Shown here piece after piece: positions 20,844-29,332 of a DNA stretch of 64,000 nt. This DNA is from Myxococcales bacterium (GTDB lineage Bacteria > Myxococcota_A > Polyangia > Palsa-1104 > JAEUJZ01). A program made the position numbers and the translations under genes. Position 1 is the stretch's first letter. Every line of letters begins with the position of its first letter. The notes beneath the pieces were generated by a model that saw nothing but the letters and a program-made list of their open reading frames with translations, ran no database searches and was not told where the DNA came from. The stretch spans positions 26,153-90,152 of the forward strand of contig JAEUKA010000077.1 of the NCBI GenBank assembly GCA_016794465.1. Reading direction: 5' to 3'.

Positions 20844-21524
20844 CTAGCAGTCGGTGCGAAACGCCCAGACCCGGATGCGGGCGGCGCGCTCCGGTGGCTC
20901 GCCCGGCACGGGACGATCCATCGGGCCTTGAAAGCGGCGGCTGACTTCGCTGCGCAGCCGGCATGGCAAAAGATACGGACCGAGGAAGCGCAGCTTGGCC
21001 TGGGAAGGAACCAGCGAGCGCATCAGAGTGAGGTACTTGGTCGCTACCACCTGCGCTTCGGCGAGGCCCTCGTCGTTTTCGACATGCGGCTGTACCAAGA
21101 TGACCAGCCGTGTCGAGGGGTGGAGGTTGCGCAGGTCGAGGAGATCGCGCAGCTGTCCCTCTCGCGAGAGCGGCAGCGTGATCGTGTCGATCCCAGGTCG
21201 AAAGCTGGCGACTGCATACGGCAAGCCATTCAAAAAGGTCAGCGCGGCTTCCAGCGAGCCCGGCGTACAGACCCCAGGGACTCCGGCTTGGACATCGGCG
21301 ATGAACTCGGACACCTTACCGCTCTTGCACAGCTGCTGGCTCCACATCGCCCGGTTCTCGTTTTCGACGCGAGCTACCAGCTGTTGGTGATCGGCACGGA
21401 GCTCGGCCAGCTTGGCCAGCAGCTCTTCTTGCTGGCTGCGCAGCGCTTGCAGTTCTTCCTGACAGCCCACCCCGCCCAGGGCCACAAGCACGGTGAGGCT
21501 GAGCCCAGCTAGTCGCGGCGACAT
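20844..21524 (-). CDS. lipoprotein with coiled-coil N-terminus, kinase operon
   Basis: The ATG at 21524 lies 6 nt after a GGAG site and overlaps the kinase stop by 16 nt, so it is translationally linked to the kinase. The 226 residues start with a lipoprotein signal (LGGVGC, Cys21), followed by a heptad-like coiled coil of about 40 residues (ELQALRSQQEELLAKLAELR). The C-terminal half (about 100-190) has an alpha/beta pattern with RLVILVQPHV and a following helix that faintly recalls OmpA-like peptidoglycan-binding domains, but the key Asp/Arg residues are not obvious. The fold assignment is speculative. Confidence 0.7.
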   Translation of the reverse strand: MSPRLAGLSLTVLVALGGVGCQEELQALRSQQEELLAKLAELRADHQQLVARVENENRAMWSQQLCKSGKVSEFIADVQAGVPGVCTPGSLEAALTFLNGLPYAVASFRPGIDTITLPLSREGQLRDLLDLRNLHPSTRLVILVQPHVENDEGLAEAQVVATKYLTLMRSLVPSQAKLRFLGPYLLPCRLRSEVSRRFQGPMDRPVPGEPPERAARIRVWAFRTDC

Positions 21525-23050
21525 TGGATCTCCACTTGGGTGGGATATATTCCCGGCAGGGCGCGCAGACCGTAGAGCAAGACTGGCTGCTGGCGCGACA
21601 GGTACGGCGGCGCTGAGCGAATGCGGGGGTGCCTTGGAATGCCGCTGAGGACCAGTCGATCTTGGCCGCACAGCTTGACGTTGCCGTGGCGGAGCGCTGA
21701 CACCACGGCGGCTCGCTGCTCCGGCAAGAGCTGGGGCGTGAACGTGCAGCCTTCACTGATTCCCTGCGGCTCGCACGCTGCGGCTGCGGGCTTTGGCACG
21801 GCGGGCTTGGCCACTTCAGCGAGCGCAGCGGGCGGCTCAGCGAGCACAGCGGGCGGCGCAGCAGGCTTTGGTGGCGCAGCGGGTGGCAGCTCGACTTTCG
21901 CCGGTGCAAGAGCTGGCGCAGGCGAATGCAGAGTCGGCCTGCTTGCGCCCGAGTGCGCGGGCTTTTTGCGCAGCGCAAGGCCAAACGACGACACCGCCGC
22001 CACTCCAGCGAGCAGTGCCACGGCGACAACGTGAACTCGACGCTGCCTAGGAGATGCAAGGGGCGCGGTCGTAGGGGGCGCAGCTGGCTGCGGCGGGCGC
22101 TGGGCCGCAACCGGTGGCTGCACGAGCCCGGAAGGGACCGGCGCCGCCACCACGGCTGGTGCCGCCGGGTCTTGGACAAGCGGCCGGGCCGGTGTGGTGA
22201 GTGCCTGCCGGATCGACTCCTCGACTTCGGCCATGGTCGGGCGTGCCGGTGGCTCCTGCGCCAGCATCGCCATCACGAGCGCTTCCAGCCGGACCGGTAC
22301 CGATGGCACCAGCGTGCTCGGGCGCGGCACCGCTGCGACCATGCGCTGCGTCATCAGCTCGACGGCTGTACCGGCTTCGTGAGGCAGCCGGCCCGTGACG
22401 ATCTGGTAGGCGATGCAGCCGAGCGAGTACACATCCGCTTTGCCATCGACCGTGGCCGAGTCTTGGAACTGCTCTAGCGCCATGTAGACCGGCGTGCCGA
22501 GCACTGCGCCCGCCCGGGTCACATGGTCGCAGTGGAGCTTGGCGATGCCAAAGTCGAGCACCATCGCCCGCTCCCCCGTTCTCGTCGATGGGTCCGTCAC
22601 CAGCATGACGTTGGCAGGCTTCAAGTCCCGGTGCACGATGCCGTGCAGATGGGTGGCCCGCAGCGCCGAGGCAATGTCACCAATCATCCACAGACAGTCC
22701 GGTCCCAGCGCGCCCTGTGGCGATCTCTTGGCACGGGCGATGCGCGCGGACAGCGTCTCTCCGACCAGGAACGGCATGACCAGCCACGGCGTTCCATCGT
22801 CCAGCTGGCCGAAGTCGTAGACCGGAACCACGCAGGGATGGCCACTCTGGTTGGCGGCGCGGGCTTCGTTTTGAAAGCGCGCAAAATACTCTGGCTGGTC
22901 GTGAATGTTGATGGTGAGAACCTTGAGGGCGGCGCGGCCACCGAGCGCGGTGTTCTCGACCTCGAAGACGGCGCCCATGCCACCTGCGCCAATCCGTCGG
23001 ATGACGCGATACTTGCCGCCGATGAGCAGACCTGCGTTGAACAGAGGCAT
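21509..23050 (-). CDS. transmembrane Ser/Thr protein kinase (PknB type)
   Basis: Residues 12-275 form a eukaryotic-like kinase: glycine loop IGAGGMGAVFEV, the ATP lysine in AALKVL, catalytic HRDLKPANVM near residue 140, DFG in VLDFGIAKL and a normal APE region with GTPVYMALEQF. A Pro/Ala-rich linker precedes one membrane helix (about 343-362). The roughly 150-residue periplasmic part is again Ala/Pro-rich and ends in a small Cys-containing domain. All catalytic residues are present. It heads a four-gene set with three exported proteins, which suggests that it monitors or controls something at the envelope. Confidence 0.93.
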   Translation of the reverse strand: MPLFNAGLLIGGKYRVIRRIGAGGMGAVFEVENTALGGRAALKVLTINIHDQPEYFARFQNEARAANQSGHPCVVPVYDFGQLDDGTPWLVMPFLVGETLSARIARAKRSPQGALGPDCLWMIGDIASALRATHLHGIVHRDLKPANVMLVTDPSTRTGERAMVLDFGIAKLHCDHVTRAGAVLGTPVYMALEQFQDSATVDGKADVYSLGCIAYQIVTGRLPHEAGTAVELMTQRMVAAVPRPSTLVPSVPVRLEALVMAMLAQEPPARPTMAEVEESIRQALTTPARPLVQDPAAPAVVAAPVPSGLVQPPVAAQRPPQPAAPPTTAPLASPRQRRVHVVAVALLAGVAAVSSFGLALRKKPAHSGASRPTLHSPAPALAPAKVELPPAAPPKPAAPPAVLAEPPAALAEVAKPAVPKPAAAACEPQGISEGCTFTPQLLPEQRAAVVSALRHGNVKLCGQDRLVLSGIPRHPRIRSAPPYLSRQQPVLLYGLRALPGIYPTQVEIQCRRD

Positions 23051-23144
23051 TGCGGGAGGCTTCTCAAAAAAGGGTAGGCCACGGTATCACATTGTAGGCC
23101 GTCGGATGCGCAGACCTGCATGTCCACTCGCACAGGGACCAGCG

Positions 23145-23513
23145 CTAGCGACCGCCGGAGTAGTACAGCACCAGCTCGACAAGCTCAGGCAGGCTCTCGG
23201 GCAGGGTCAGCTCGGCGCGGTAGAGCACGGCCTGTTCGGCGGACTCGGCCCGTGCAGACAGTGGAGCCTGGGCATAGGCATCGGGAAGCGTGATGCGGTT
23301 GCCATCGGGCAGCAGGCTGCAGCGGCCACTGTGCTCAGCGCCACCGGCCAGCGAAATCACGGCCCGTACGGCTCCGGCATCCGCGCAAGAGCGTCCATCG
23401 ATCAGCTGCCAGTGGACGACAATGCTCTTCTTTTCTTGCGGCTGGCATGCACACGCGAAGACGAGCCCAGAGAGCCACAGCCCCAGTCTTCCGAAAGACT
23501 TCCCTGCCTGCAT
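23145..23513 (-). CDS. small lipoprotein of unknown function
   Basis: The 122-residue protein starts with a lipoprotein-like signal ending in the Cys-rich segment VFACACQ (about residues 18-24). The mature domain has alternating hydrophobic strands (SIVVHWQLID, AVRAVISLAGG, LVELVLYYSGG) and two further cysteines that could pair, so it probably folds as a small beta-sandwich. I do not recognise it. It lies between pfkA (35 nt away) and the kinase gene, on the same strand as both. The kinase is a downstream neighbour after 94 nt without a clear promoter. Confidence 0.65.
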   Translation of the reverse strand: MQAGKSFGRLGLWLSGLVFACACQPQEKKSIVVHWQLIDGRSCADAGAVRAVISLAGGAEHSGRCSLLPDGNRITLPDAYAQAPLSARAESAEQAVLYRAELTLPESLPELVELVLYYSGGR

Positions 23514-23548
23514 GGGCGGCAGCCTACCAGAGTCCGCTTACCGCCCGC

Positions 23549-24631
23549 CTACAGTCCGAGCACGCCCGAGACTTCGGACATCATCTTGACCCGCCACTTG
23601 GTCACTGGACTTGAGCCATCGAGGAGCGCCCTAGACTCCTGCAGCACGCGCTCGATCGGATAGCGGAACACCGAGGGATCTTCGGTCGGCTGGCCACCTT
23701 GGGCAGGCTGTAGCCACGACACCATCTGATCGCTCTCGCCGCGCAGGACCGCCACCACCGCCGCGCGACCCAGCCGAGCCGCCACCATGCGATCTTGAAA
23801 CGACGGACGACCGCCGCGCACCAAGTGACCGAGCACGGTGGCGCGGATCTCCACGCCGGGCAATACCGGTTGTAGCTCCTCTTCCACGCGACGGACCAAG
23901 CTGGTGCAGGGAATGTCGACGCCCTCGGCTTTGAGGATGAGGACGCGGCGCTTGCCGACCTCGGATTCAAAGGCGGTGCGAATCGTCTGCGCCACGGTGC
24001 GGATGATGTCTTCGGCACTGCGCGCTTGCTCGCGGAACAGCACCGCATCGGCACCGGCAGCGACCGCGCTGGCCATCGCCAGGTAGCCGGACTGCCGGCC
24101 CATGACCTCGACCACGAAAGCGCGGCGGTGCGAGATGGCGGTGTCGCAGATGCGATCGCACGACTCGACGATGGTGTTGAGTGCCGTGTCGACGCCAATC
24201 GCGGTTGCAGTGCAGCCAATGTCGTTGTCGATCGACGCTGGGATGCCGATGATCGGGGTGCCGCACTCGTGAGCCAGCCGGTGCGCGCCGGTGAGCGAGC
24301 CATCGCCGCCAATCACGATCAGACCTGCGGCTGCGGAGAGCCTGGCAATTGCATGCTGCCGGCCTTCGGGTGTGCGGAAGCGGGCCGAGCGAGCCGAGCC
24401 GATCAGCGTGCCCCCAAGCGATCCAGCCGTGTCGAGATCAGGGATCACTGCCAAGCCTCGGTCGGTGGGCTGGCACAGCTCACGGAACCGTCCGTCCATC
24501 AGGCCGTCGTAGCCATCGAGTACGCCGACCGTCCGTACGCCTTGGGCGGCGGCGACCTTGGCCACGGCCCGCACCGCTGCATTCATACCGGGAGCATCGC
24601 CCCCTGAAGTCAGGATGAAGATGGTCTTCAT
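23549..24631 (-). CDS. pfkA: 6-phosphofructokinase
   Basis: This is the glycolytic enzyme that phosphorylates fructose 6-phosphate. The 360 residues show TSGGDAPGMNAAVRAV at the N-terminus, GGDGSLTGAHRL near residue 102 and the catalytic-loop motif IPASIDNDI near 128. The GGDGS form (not GGDDT) indicates ATP rather than pyrophosphate as donor. A regulatory-site arrangement typical of bacterial PfkA is plausible, but the protein is about 40 residues longer than the E. coli enzyme, mostly at the C-terminus. An AAGGGGGG site precedes the ATG. It is divergent from trmFO. Confidence 0.95.
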   Translation of the reverse strand: MKTIFILTSGGDAPGMNAAVRAVAKVAAAQGVRTVGVLDGYDGLMDGRFRELCQPTDRGLAVIPDLDTAGSLGGTLIGSARSARFRTPEGRQHAIARLSAAAGLIVIGGDGSLTGAHRLAHECGTPIIGIPASIDNDIGCTATAIGVDTALNTIVESCDRICDTAISHRRAFVVEVMGRQSGYLAMASAVAAGADAVLFREQARSAEDIIRTVAQTIRTAFESEVGKRRVLILKAEGVDIPCTSLVRRVEEELQPVLPGVEIRATVLGHLVRGGRPSFQDRMVAARLGRAAVVAVLRGESDQMVSWLQPAQGGQPTEDPSVFRYPIERVLQESRALLDGSSPVTKWRVKMMSEVSGVLGL

Positions 24632-24678
24632 AAGCCCCCCTTTTGCTAGCGTATCGCGATTTCCCTATAGTCCGCGCC

Positions 24679-26094
24679 GTGCAAAAGCCGTTTGTTCCTG
24701 AAGTTGCGGTGATTGGTGGTGGCCTGGCGGGCTGTGAGGCTGCATGGCAGCTTGCCGAGCGCGGTCACAAGGTCGACTTGATTGAAATGAAGCCGGTGCG
24801 GATGTCGCCTGCCCACACCACGCCACTGCTCGGCGAGCTGGTGTGCAGCAACTCCCTGCGCAGCGATGATCCGCAGACGCCGGCGGGGCTGCTCAAGGCC
24901 GAGCTACGGGCGGCGCGCTCGCTCATCATTGCCTGTGCCGATGCAGCGCGGGTGCCAGCGGGTGATGCCCTGGCGGTCGACCGGCTGCAGTTTTCGCGGC
25001 AGATCACGGCCCTGGTGGTGGGCCATCCCAACATCCGCTTGCGGCGCCAGCTGTGTGACGACTTGCCCGCGTTGCCGTGCATTCTCGCGGGGGGGCCGCT
25101 GCTCGAAGGGGGTGCGGCGCGGACGCTGCGACGCTTGTGCGGGGACCGGCTGTACTTTTATGACGCCATTGCGCCGATTGTGGAGGCGGACAGCATTGAC
25201 TACGACCGCTGCTTCCGAGGCTCGCGCTATCACCAGGGAGAGGAGGGCGACTACCTCAACTGCCCGCTCAATCGGGACGAGTACTACGCTTTTGTCGAGG
25301 CGCTGCTTGCGGGCCGCAAGGTCACACCGCATCGCTTCGAGGAGCCGCGCTACTTCGAGGGCTGCTTGCCGGTCGAGGTTATGGCAGAGCGTGGTCCGGA
25401 GACGCTGTCGTTCGGTCCGATGAAGCCGGTGGGCCTGGTCGATCCCCGTCGGCCCGGTGAGCTGCCGTATGCAGTGGTGCAGCTGCGCGCCGAGAACCGC
25501 TATCACACCGCCTACAATCTGGTCGGCTTTCAGACCCGGCTGGCCTATCCCGAGCAGAAGCGCATCTTCGCGATGATTCCGGCGCTGCACCAAGCGGAGT
25601 TTGTTCGCTTCGGCTCCATCCATCGCAACAGCTACGTCGAAGGGCACAAGGTGCTCGATGATTCGCTGGCGCTGCGAGCGGCGCCGCACATCCACCTTGC
25701 GGGCCAGATTACCGGCGTCGAGGGCTACATCGAGTCCACCGCCATGGGTCTGCTCGCGGCGGTGCTGCTGCACGACAAGCTCGCGGGGCTGCCGCTGTCT
25801 CTGCCTCCAGCGACGACAGCGATTGGCGGACTGTATCATCACGTCACTGCGCCGCGTCTTCACGGCGAAAAGTACGTGCCGATGAACATCAACTTTGGGC
25901 TGCTGCCGCCGTTTGAAGGCAAGCCGGCCAAGCGAGCGGGCAAGCGTGGCAGGCGGGCTCTTCACGCCGAGCGCGCTCGGGAGCACTTGCCTTCGTGGCT
26001 GCACAAGATCGGCGTGGAGGTTGCGGCGCCAGCGGACTTACTGGGCGACGCGGAGCAGGATGGCGGTGGTGTTGTCGACGCCGCCGAAGCTTAG
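24679..26094 (+). CDS. trmFO: tRNA (uracil-5-)-methyltransferase TrmFO, folate-dependent
   Basis: TrmFO makes 5-methyluridine 54 in tRNA using methylenetetrahydrofolate and FAD. The N-terminal dinucleotide-binding motif VAVIGGGLAGCEAAWQLA is followed by the family stretches IEMKPVRMSPAH and LVCSNSLRSDD, and CPLNRDEYYAFVEAL lies near residue 195. The GTG at 24679 is chosen because the protein then begins directly before the FAD fold; the TTG at 24643 would add 12 residues. At 471 residues it is slightly long. The last 57 nt overlap the convergent PP2C gene on the other strand. Confidence 0.95.
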   Translation: MQKPFVPEVAVIGGGLAGCEAAWQLAERGHKVDLIEMKPVRMSPAHTTPLLGELVCSNSLRSDDPQTPAGLLKAELRAARSLIIACADAARVPAGDALAVDRLQFSRQITALVVGHPNIRLRRQLCDDLPALPCILAGGPLLEGGAARTLRRLCGDRLYFYDAIAPIVEADSIDYDRCFRGSRYHQGEEGDYLNCPLNRDEYYAFVEALLAGRKVTPHRFEEPRYFEGCLPVEVMAERGPETLSFGPMKPVGLVDPRRPGELPYAVVQLRAENRYHTAYNLVGFQTRLAYPEQKRIFAMIPALHQAEFVRFGSIHRNSYVEGHKVLDDSLALRAAPHIHLAGQITGVEGYIESTAMGLLAAVLLHDKLAGLPLSLPPATTAIGGLYHHVTAPRLHGEKYVPMNINFGLLPPFEGKPAKRAGKRGRRALHAERAREHLPSWLHKIGVEVAAPADLLGDAEQDGGGVVDAAEA

Positions 26095-26775
26095 CGCAGC
26101 GCGGATGAGGGCATCACAGGACTCATCGAGCGTTGGCGCAGTGGCCGCTTCGGACATGACCTCGCGCAAGATCCAGTCGTCCACCATGTCGGTTAGGCCG
26201 TCGCAGCACAAAAGGTAGACATCGCCGAGCTGCATGTTGACGGTCTGGTACTCGACCTCGACCGCTTCGTGCAGACCCACCGCGCGGACGATCACGTTGT
26301 CGCTGGGCGGACCGTAGCGCCGGGCCAGCTCTGGGTTGTCTTCGTACAGGTTGACCAGCGAGTGATCGCGCGTGACCTGGACAAGCTCGCCCGAGTTGTA
26401 GACCAGCCGATAGATGCGGCTGTCGCCAACGTGGCAGACCTGCAGCGAGTCGCCCTGCTGGCGAATTCCCACCACCGTCGTACCCATGTTGTGCAAAGTC
26501 GGATCTTGGCGGGCTTGGCCGAAGATGGCGCGGTTGGCACTCTTGATGGCTGTGACCAGGATCTCGCGATCCTCAGGGGGCGGTCGCTGCTGGCTGCGGA
26601 CCACTTGATCAATGGTCTTCACCGCCAGATTCGAGGCGACCTGCCCGCCGACGTGGCCACCCATGCCGTCGCACACCACATAAAGCCCGACATCGGGTGC
26701 GAGCAGCATGGCATCTTCGTTTTTTTCCCGTACGAGCCCTACGTGGGTGCGGCCAGCTTGTTCAAGACGCATCAT
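26038..26775 (-). CDS. PP2C-type protein phosphatase
   Basis: This is a metal-dependent Ser/Thr phosphatase of the bacterial PP2C (Stp) type. The 245 residues keep the full motif set: VREKNEDAM near residue 17, VVCDGMGGH near 33, CHVGDSRIYRL near 113, LLCCDGLTDM near 190 and GVDNTTAILLRV at the end, giving the Asp metal ligands. There are no membrane helices, so it is cytoplasmic, and it could counter the Ser/Thr kinase 3 kb away. The start (ATG 26775, or 26772) has no clear ribosome site. It is divergent from the radical SAM gene and convergent with trmFO. Confidence 0.92.
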   Translation of the reverse strand: MMRLEQAGRTHVGLVREKNEDAMLLAPDVGLYVVCDGMGGHVGGQVASNLAVKTIDQVVRSQQRPPPEDREILVTAIKSANRAIFGQARQDPTLHNMGTTVVGIRQQGDSLQVCHVGDSRIYRLVYNSGELVQVTRDHSLVNLYEDNPELARRYGPPSDNVIVRAVGLHEAVEVEYQTVNMQLGDVYLLCCDGLTDMVDDWILREVMSEAATAPTLDESCDALIRAALSFGGVDNTTAILLRVAQ

Positions 26776-26816
26776 GAAGTATTTTCGACGATATTCTGTA
26801 AAAAGGTGCCCTGTCA

Positions 26817-27752
26817 ATGCGACGAACTTCTCTCCCGGTGCTTGGCTCTCACAATGACAAGGTGCGCCAGGGTAGGTCTGCGCCAAGTGACGGAACATTG
26901 GCTGTAGATCTTGGTGTGTTGTCAGTTCACTTCGATGGCGGTCGCTGTCACGTCCGCTGTTCGTTCTGTTACTTGGGCGAGCGCGAGGGCACCGCCCAGA
27001 GCGGGGTTCCCATCGACCTGCTGTGCGAGTCGCTAGAGCTGCTGCCGTACCAAGAGCTAGCGATTGCCTTGTCGGAGCCGATCGCGCCGGTGCTGGAGCC
27101 GCTGAGCAGGCTGGTGGCGGTTGCGGCGGCGCAAGGTCGGCTGGTCACGGTGACGACGACGATTGCCGGCGCGCTGAGTCTGCCGACAGCAACGTGGACG
27201 GGCCTGGGGCGGCTGAACCTGTCGATTGATCCGCACAAGGGTCAGCTGCGGGCTCCGGTGGGGCAGGTGATTCCCGAGGACGTGGCCGCCGCGCTCGCGC
27301 AGCTTCCCGCCACGGTCGAAAAGGTCCTGATCTGTACGCTGAGCAGTGAGTCCTTCGCGGAGGAGCTGTGGTCGGGACTGCTCGGCGCGCTGCTGGCGCT
27401 GCCCGAGGTCGATCGAGTGGCGCTGTCGGGACTGAAGCCGCCGCCGCCGTGGTGCGACACCAGCTACTGGCTGCGGTCACTGGCGCGCATCGGTGGGCTG
27501 CTGCGGGAGCACCTCGACAAGCGGCTGTTCTTGGACTGCTATGTTGCGGCGCGGATTCTGAAGGTCGGTGGCTGCCCGGCCCGTCCGGACTTGTCCCCGA
27601 CCAGCAAGGAAGAGTCGTCGCGCGGAGGCCTGGCCTTCCGCTCCTGCGTCTACCAGCCGCGAGCCGACTTCGTCGTCGAGTCTGCCTCTGCGCTCGCCAG
27701 CCAGCTTACCGACTTCGTCGCCCCCGCTGTGTGCCCATTCCCGATCCGCTAG
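26817..27752 (+). CDS. short radical SAM protein of unknown function
   Basis: The 311 residues carry a radical SAM cluster motif C-x3-C-x2-C (CHVRCSFCYLG, residues 44-51), which should bind a 4Fe-4S cluster and S-adenosylmethionine. The following sequence has the alternating strands and helices of a partial TIM barrel (LAIALSEPIAPVLEPL, GRLNLSIDPHK, VDRVALSGLKPP), although key glycine-rich SAM motifs are weak. Further cysteines near the C-terminus (CPARPD, SCVYQ, CPFPI) may hold an auxiliary cluster. It starts 41 nt from the divergent PP2C gene. No substrate can be inferred and I could not place it in a named subfamily. Confidence 0.75.
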   Translation: MRRTSLPVLGSHNDKVRQGRSAPSDGTLAVDLGVLSVHFDGGRCHVRCSFCYLGEREGTAQSGVPIDLLCESLELLPYQELAIALSEPIAPVLEPLSRLVAVAAAQGRLVTVTTTIAGALSLPTATWTGLGRLNLSIDPHKGQLRAPVGQVIPEDVAAALAQLPATVEKVLICTLSSESFAEELWSGLLGALLALPEVDRVALSGLKPPPPWCDTSYWLRSLARIGGLLREHLDKRLFLDCYVAARILKVGGCPARPDLSPTSKEESSRGGLAFRSCVYQPRADFVVESASALASQLTDFVAPAVCPFPIR

Positions 27753-27854
27753 CCCACCGCGAGCACTCACTAGGTACTGGAGAGATCGAAAGGCTTTGCA
27801 CTGTCAGGTGATTGTGATGTGATTTGCTCAACTTACCTGCCAGGAGCGTTGCCC

Positions 27855-29183
27855 ATGGATTTCCGACTCGCTTCGCGGAGCTTAGCCTCCCTTGTTGCTT
27901 TGTGCGCTAGCCTGACCGTCTCGACCGTCTTTGCTGCCAAGTGTCCGAACGTCCAGTTTGTGCTCGACCGCTCGGGCTCGATGTCGGCCTCGGTGCCTGG
28001 TGCTGGTGCCGGCGCGACCCGCTGGACTGTCGCCAAGGTCGCCATCAACAAGGTGATCGACAAGTGGGACGGCCAGTTCCCGATCGGCATCTCGATCTTC
28101 CCTCCGATCGGCGGCAGCGGCTGTGGTTCGCAGTTGGTGACACCGCCGGACTACAACACCAAGGCCAAGATCAAGATGGCGATTGATGCCAACGGTCCGA
28201 GCGGCGGCACTCCTTCCGGCAGTGCGATGCGGGATGCGCAGATGATCAAGGAGATGCGCGATCCCGACCGCAAGCAGTTCGTGGTGCTGATCACCGATGG
28301 CGGGCCGGGCTGCAGCGGCGAGCCGGACTCATGTAACGGTACCGTCGGTCAGATCCGCAATGCGGCGATGGCGAGTCCCGCGATCGAGACGTTTGTGGTC
28401 GGCTTCGGCGGTGGACTCAGCGCCAGCGAGCAGCAGTGCATGACCCAGATGGCCAACGCGGGTGGCCGACCTGCGATGACGCCGGAGAAGTACTTCAAGG
28501 CGGACAACGATGTCGAGCTGAATGCCGCCCTGTCGAGCATCCTGGAGATCATCACCGGCGGCGGCGATGTCGGGATGGGCAGCGTCTGCGATGACACCTG
28601 CTACTCGAATGGCTGCCCGACGCCTGGCGATCTGTGCGTCAAGGGCGTCTGCAAGGCCAACCCGTGCACCGGCGTGAGCTGTGGGGCCAAGAACTCGTAC
28701 TGCGCGAGCGATGGCTCAAGTCCCGGCATCTGCATCAGCGCCTGCACCAAGGCTTGCCCCAAGGGAACGCGCTGCAACATGGGAACCTGCGCACCAGACC
28801 CGTGCCCGTACTTCTGTGGCGCCGGCCTGGTCTGCGATGCGGGGCAGAAGCGCTGCATTCCTGACCCGCTGTGCCAAGGCCTGCCTCCCGAGAAACAGTG
28901 CAAAGGCACCAGCCGCTGCCGAGGTGGCGAGTGCGTGGACGATCCCTGCCGCTGGACGCGCTGCCCGACTGGCACCCGCTGCGTCGCGTGGGAAGGCAGC
29001 TGCGAGTTCATTCCAACCGACAGCCCGCCCGATGAGGAAATGAAGGACGACACCTTCGAGTCTTCGGATCGGCTCGCCGGCTGCAGCACCGTTCCTGGTG
29101 GCGCCAGCGCGGTGTCCTTGTCGGCGGGTGCCCTGCTGTTTGGTGCCTTGCTCGCCACTCGCCGCCGCCGCCGCTCGCACTAA
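27855..29183 (+). CDS. secreted VWA-domain protein with Cys-rich repeats and MYXO-CTERM-like tail
   Basis: An AGGAG site 8 nt upstream fixes the ATG at 27855 and a 442-residue product. A signal peptide (cleavage near TVFAA) precedes a von Willebrand A domain (about 27-235) with the metal-site motif DRSGSMS near residue 38 and VLITDGGPG near 143. Next comes a Cys-rich region (about 245-395) of repeated EGF/TIL-like blocks with many disulphides. The C-terminus has a Gly-Cys (AGCS), a hydrophobic helix and five arginines, matching the MYXO-CTERM sorting signal of Myxococcota surface proteins. It is probably a surface adhesin or metal-dependent binding protein. A terminator follows. Confidence 0.9.
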   Translation: MDFRLASRSLASLVALCASLTVSTVFAAKCPNVQFVLDRSGSMSASVPGAGAGATRWTVAKVAINKVIDKWDGQFPIGISIFPPIGGSGCGSQLVTPPDYNTKAKIKMAIDANGPSGGTPSGSAMRDAQMIKEMRDPDRKQFVVLITDGGPGCSGEPDSCNGTVGQIRNAAMASPAIETFVVGFGGGLSASEQQCMTQMANAGGRPAMTPEKYFKADNDVELNAALSSILEIITGGGDVGMGSVCDDTCYSNGCPTPGDLCVKGVCKANPCTGVSCGAKNSYCASDGSSPGICISACTKACPKGTRCNMGTCAPDPCPYFCGAGLVCDAGQKRCIPDPLCQGLPPEKQCKGTSRCRGGECVDDPCRWTRCPTGTRCVAWEGSCEFIPTDSPPDEEMKDDTFESSDRLAGCSTVPGGASAVSLSAGALLFGALLATRRRRRSH

Positions 29184-29221
29184 TTCTTCGTCAGACCTGC
29201 CTATTTGACGCTGTCCCGCCT

Positions 29222-29244
29222 GAGCGGCAGCGGCTCGCTTTTTT
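29222..29244 (+). terminator. Rho-independent terminator of the VWA gene
   Basis: A GC-rich hairpin (GAGC ... GCTC around the loop ggcagcg) is followed by GC and six T residues. It begins 38 nt after the VWA stop and precedes zwf, separating the two transcription units. Confidence 0.7.
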
Positions 29245-29332
29245 GTTCTAGCGTCTCCAAAACCCCGGCAAGATATTGTGGCTTTAGGCCTGGCGACTCT
29301 GCTCGTCCGGGCCCGGAAAGGGCCACGTGTTC

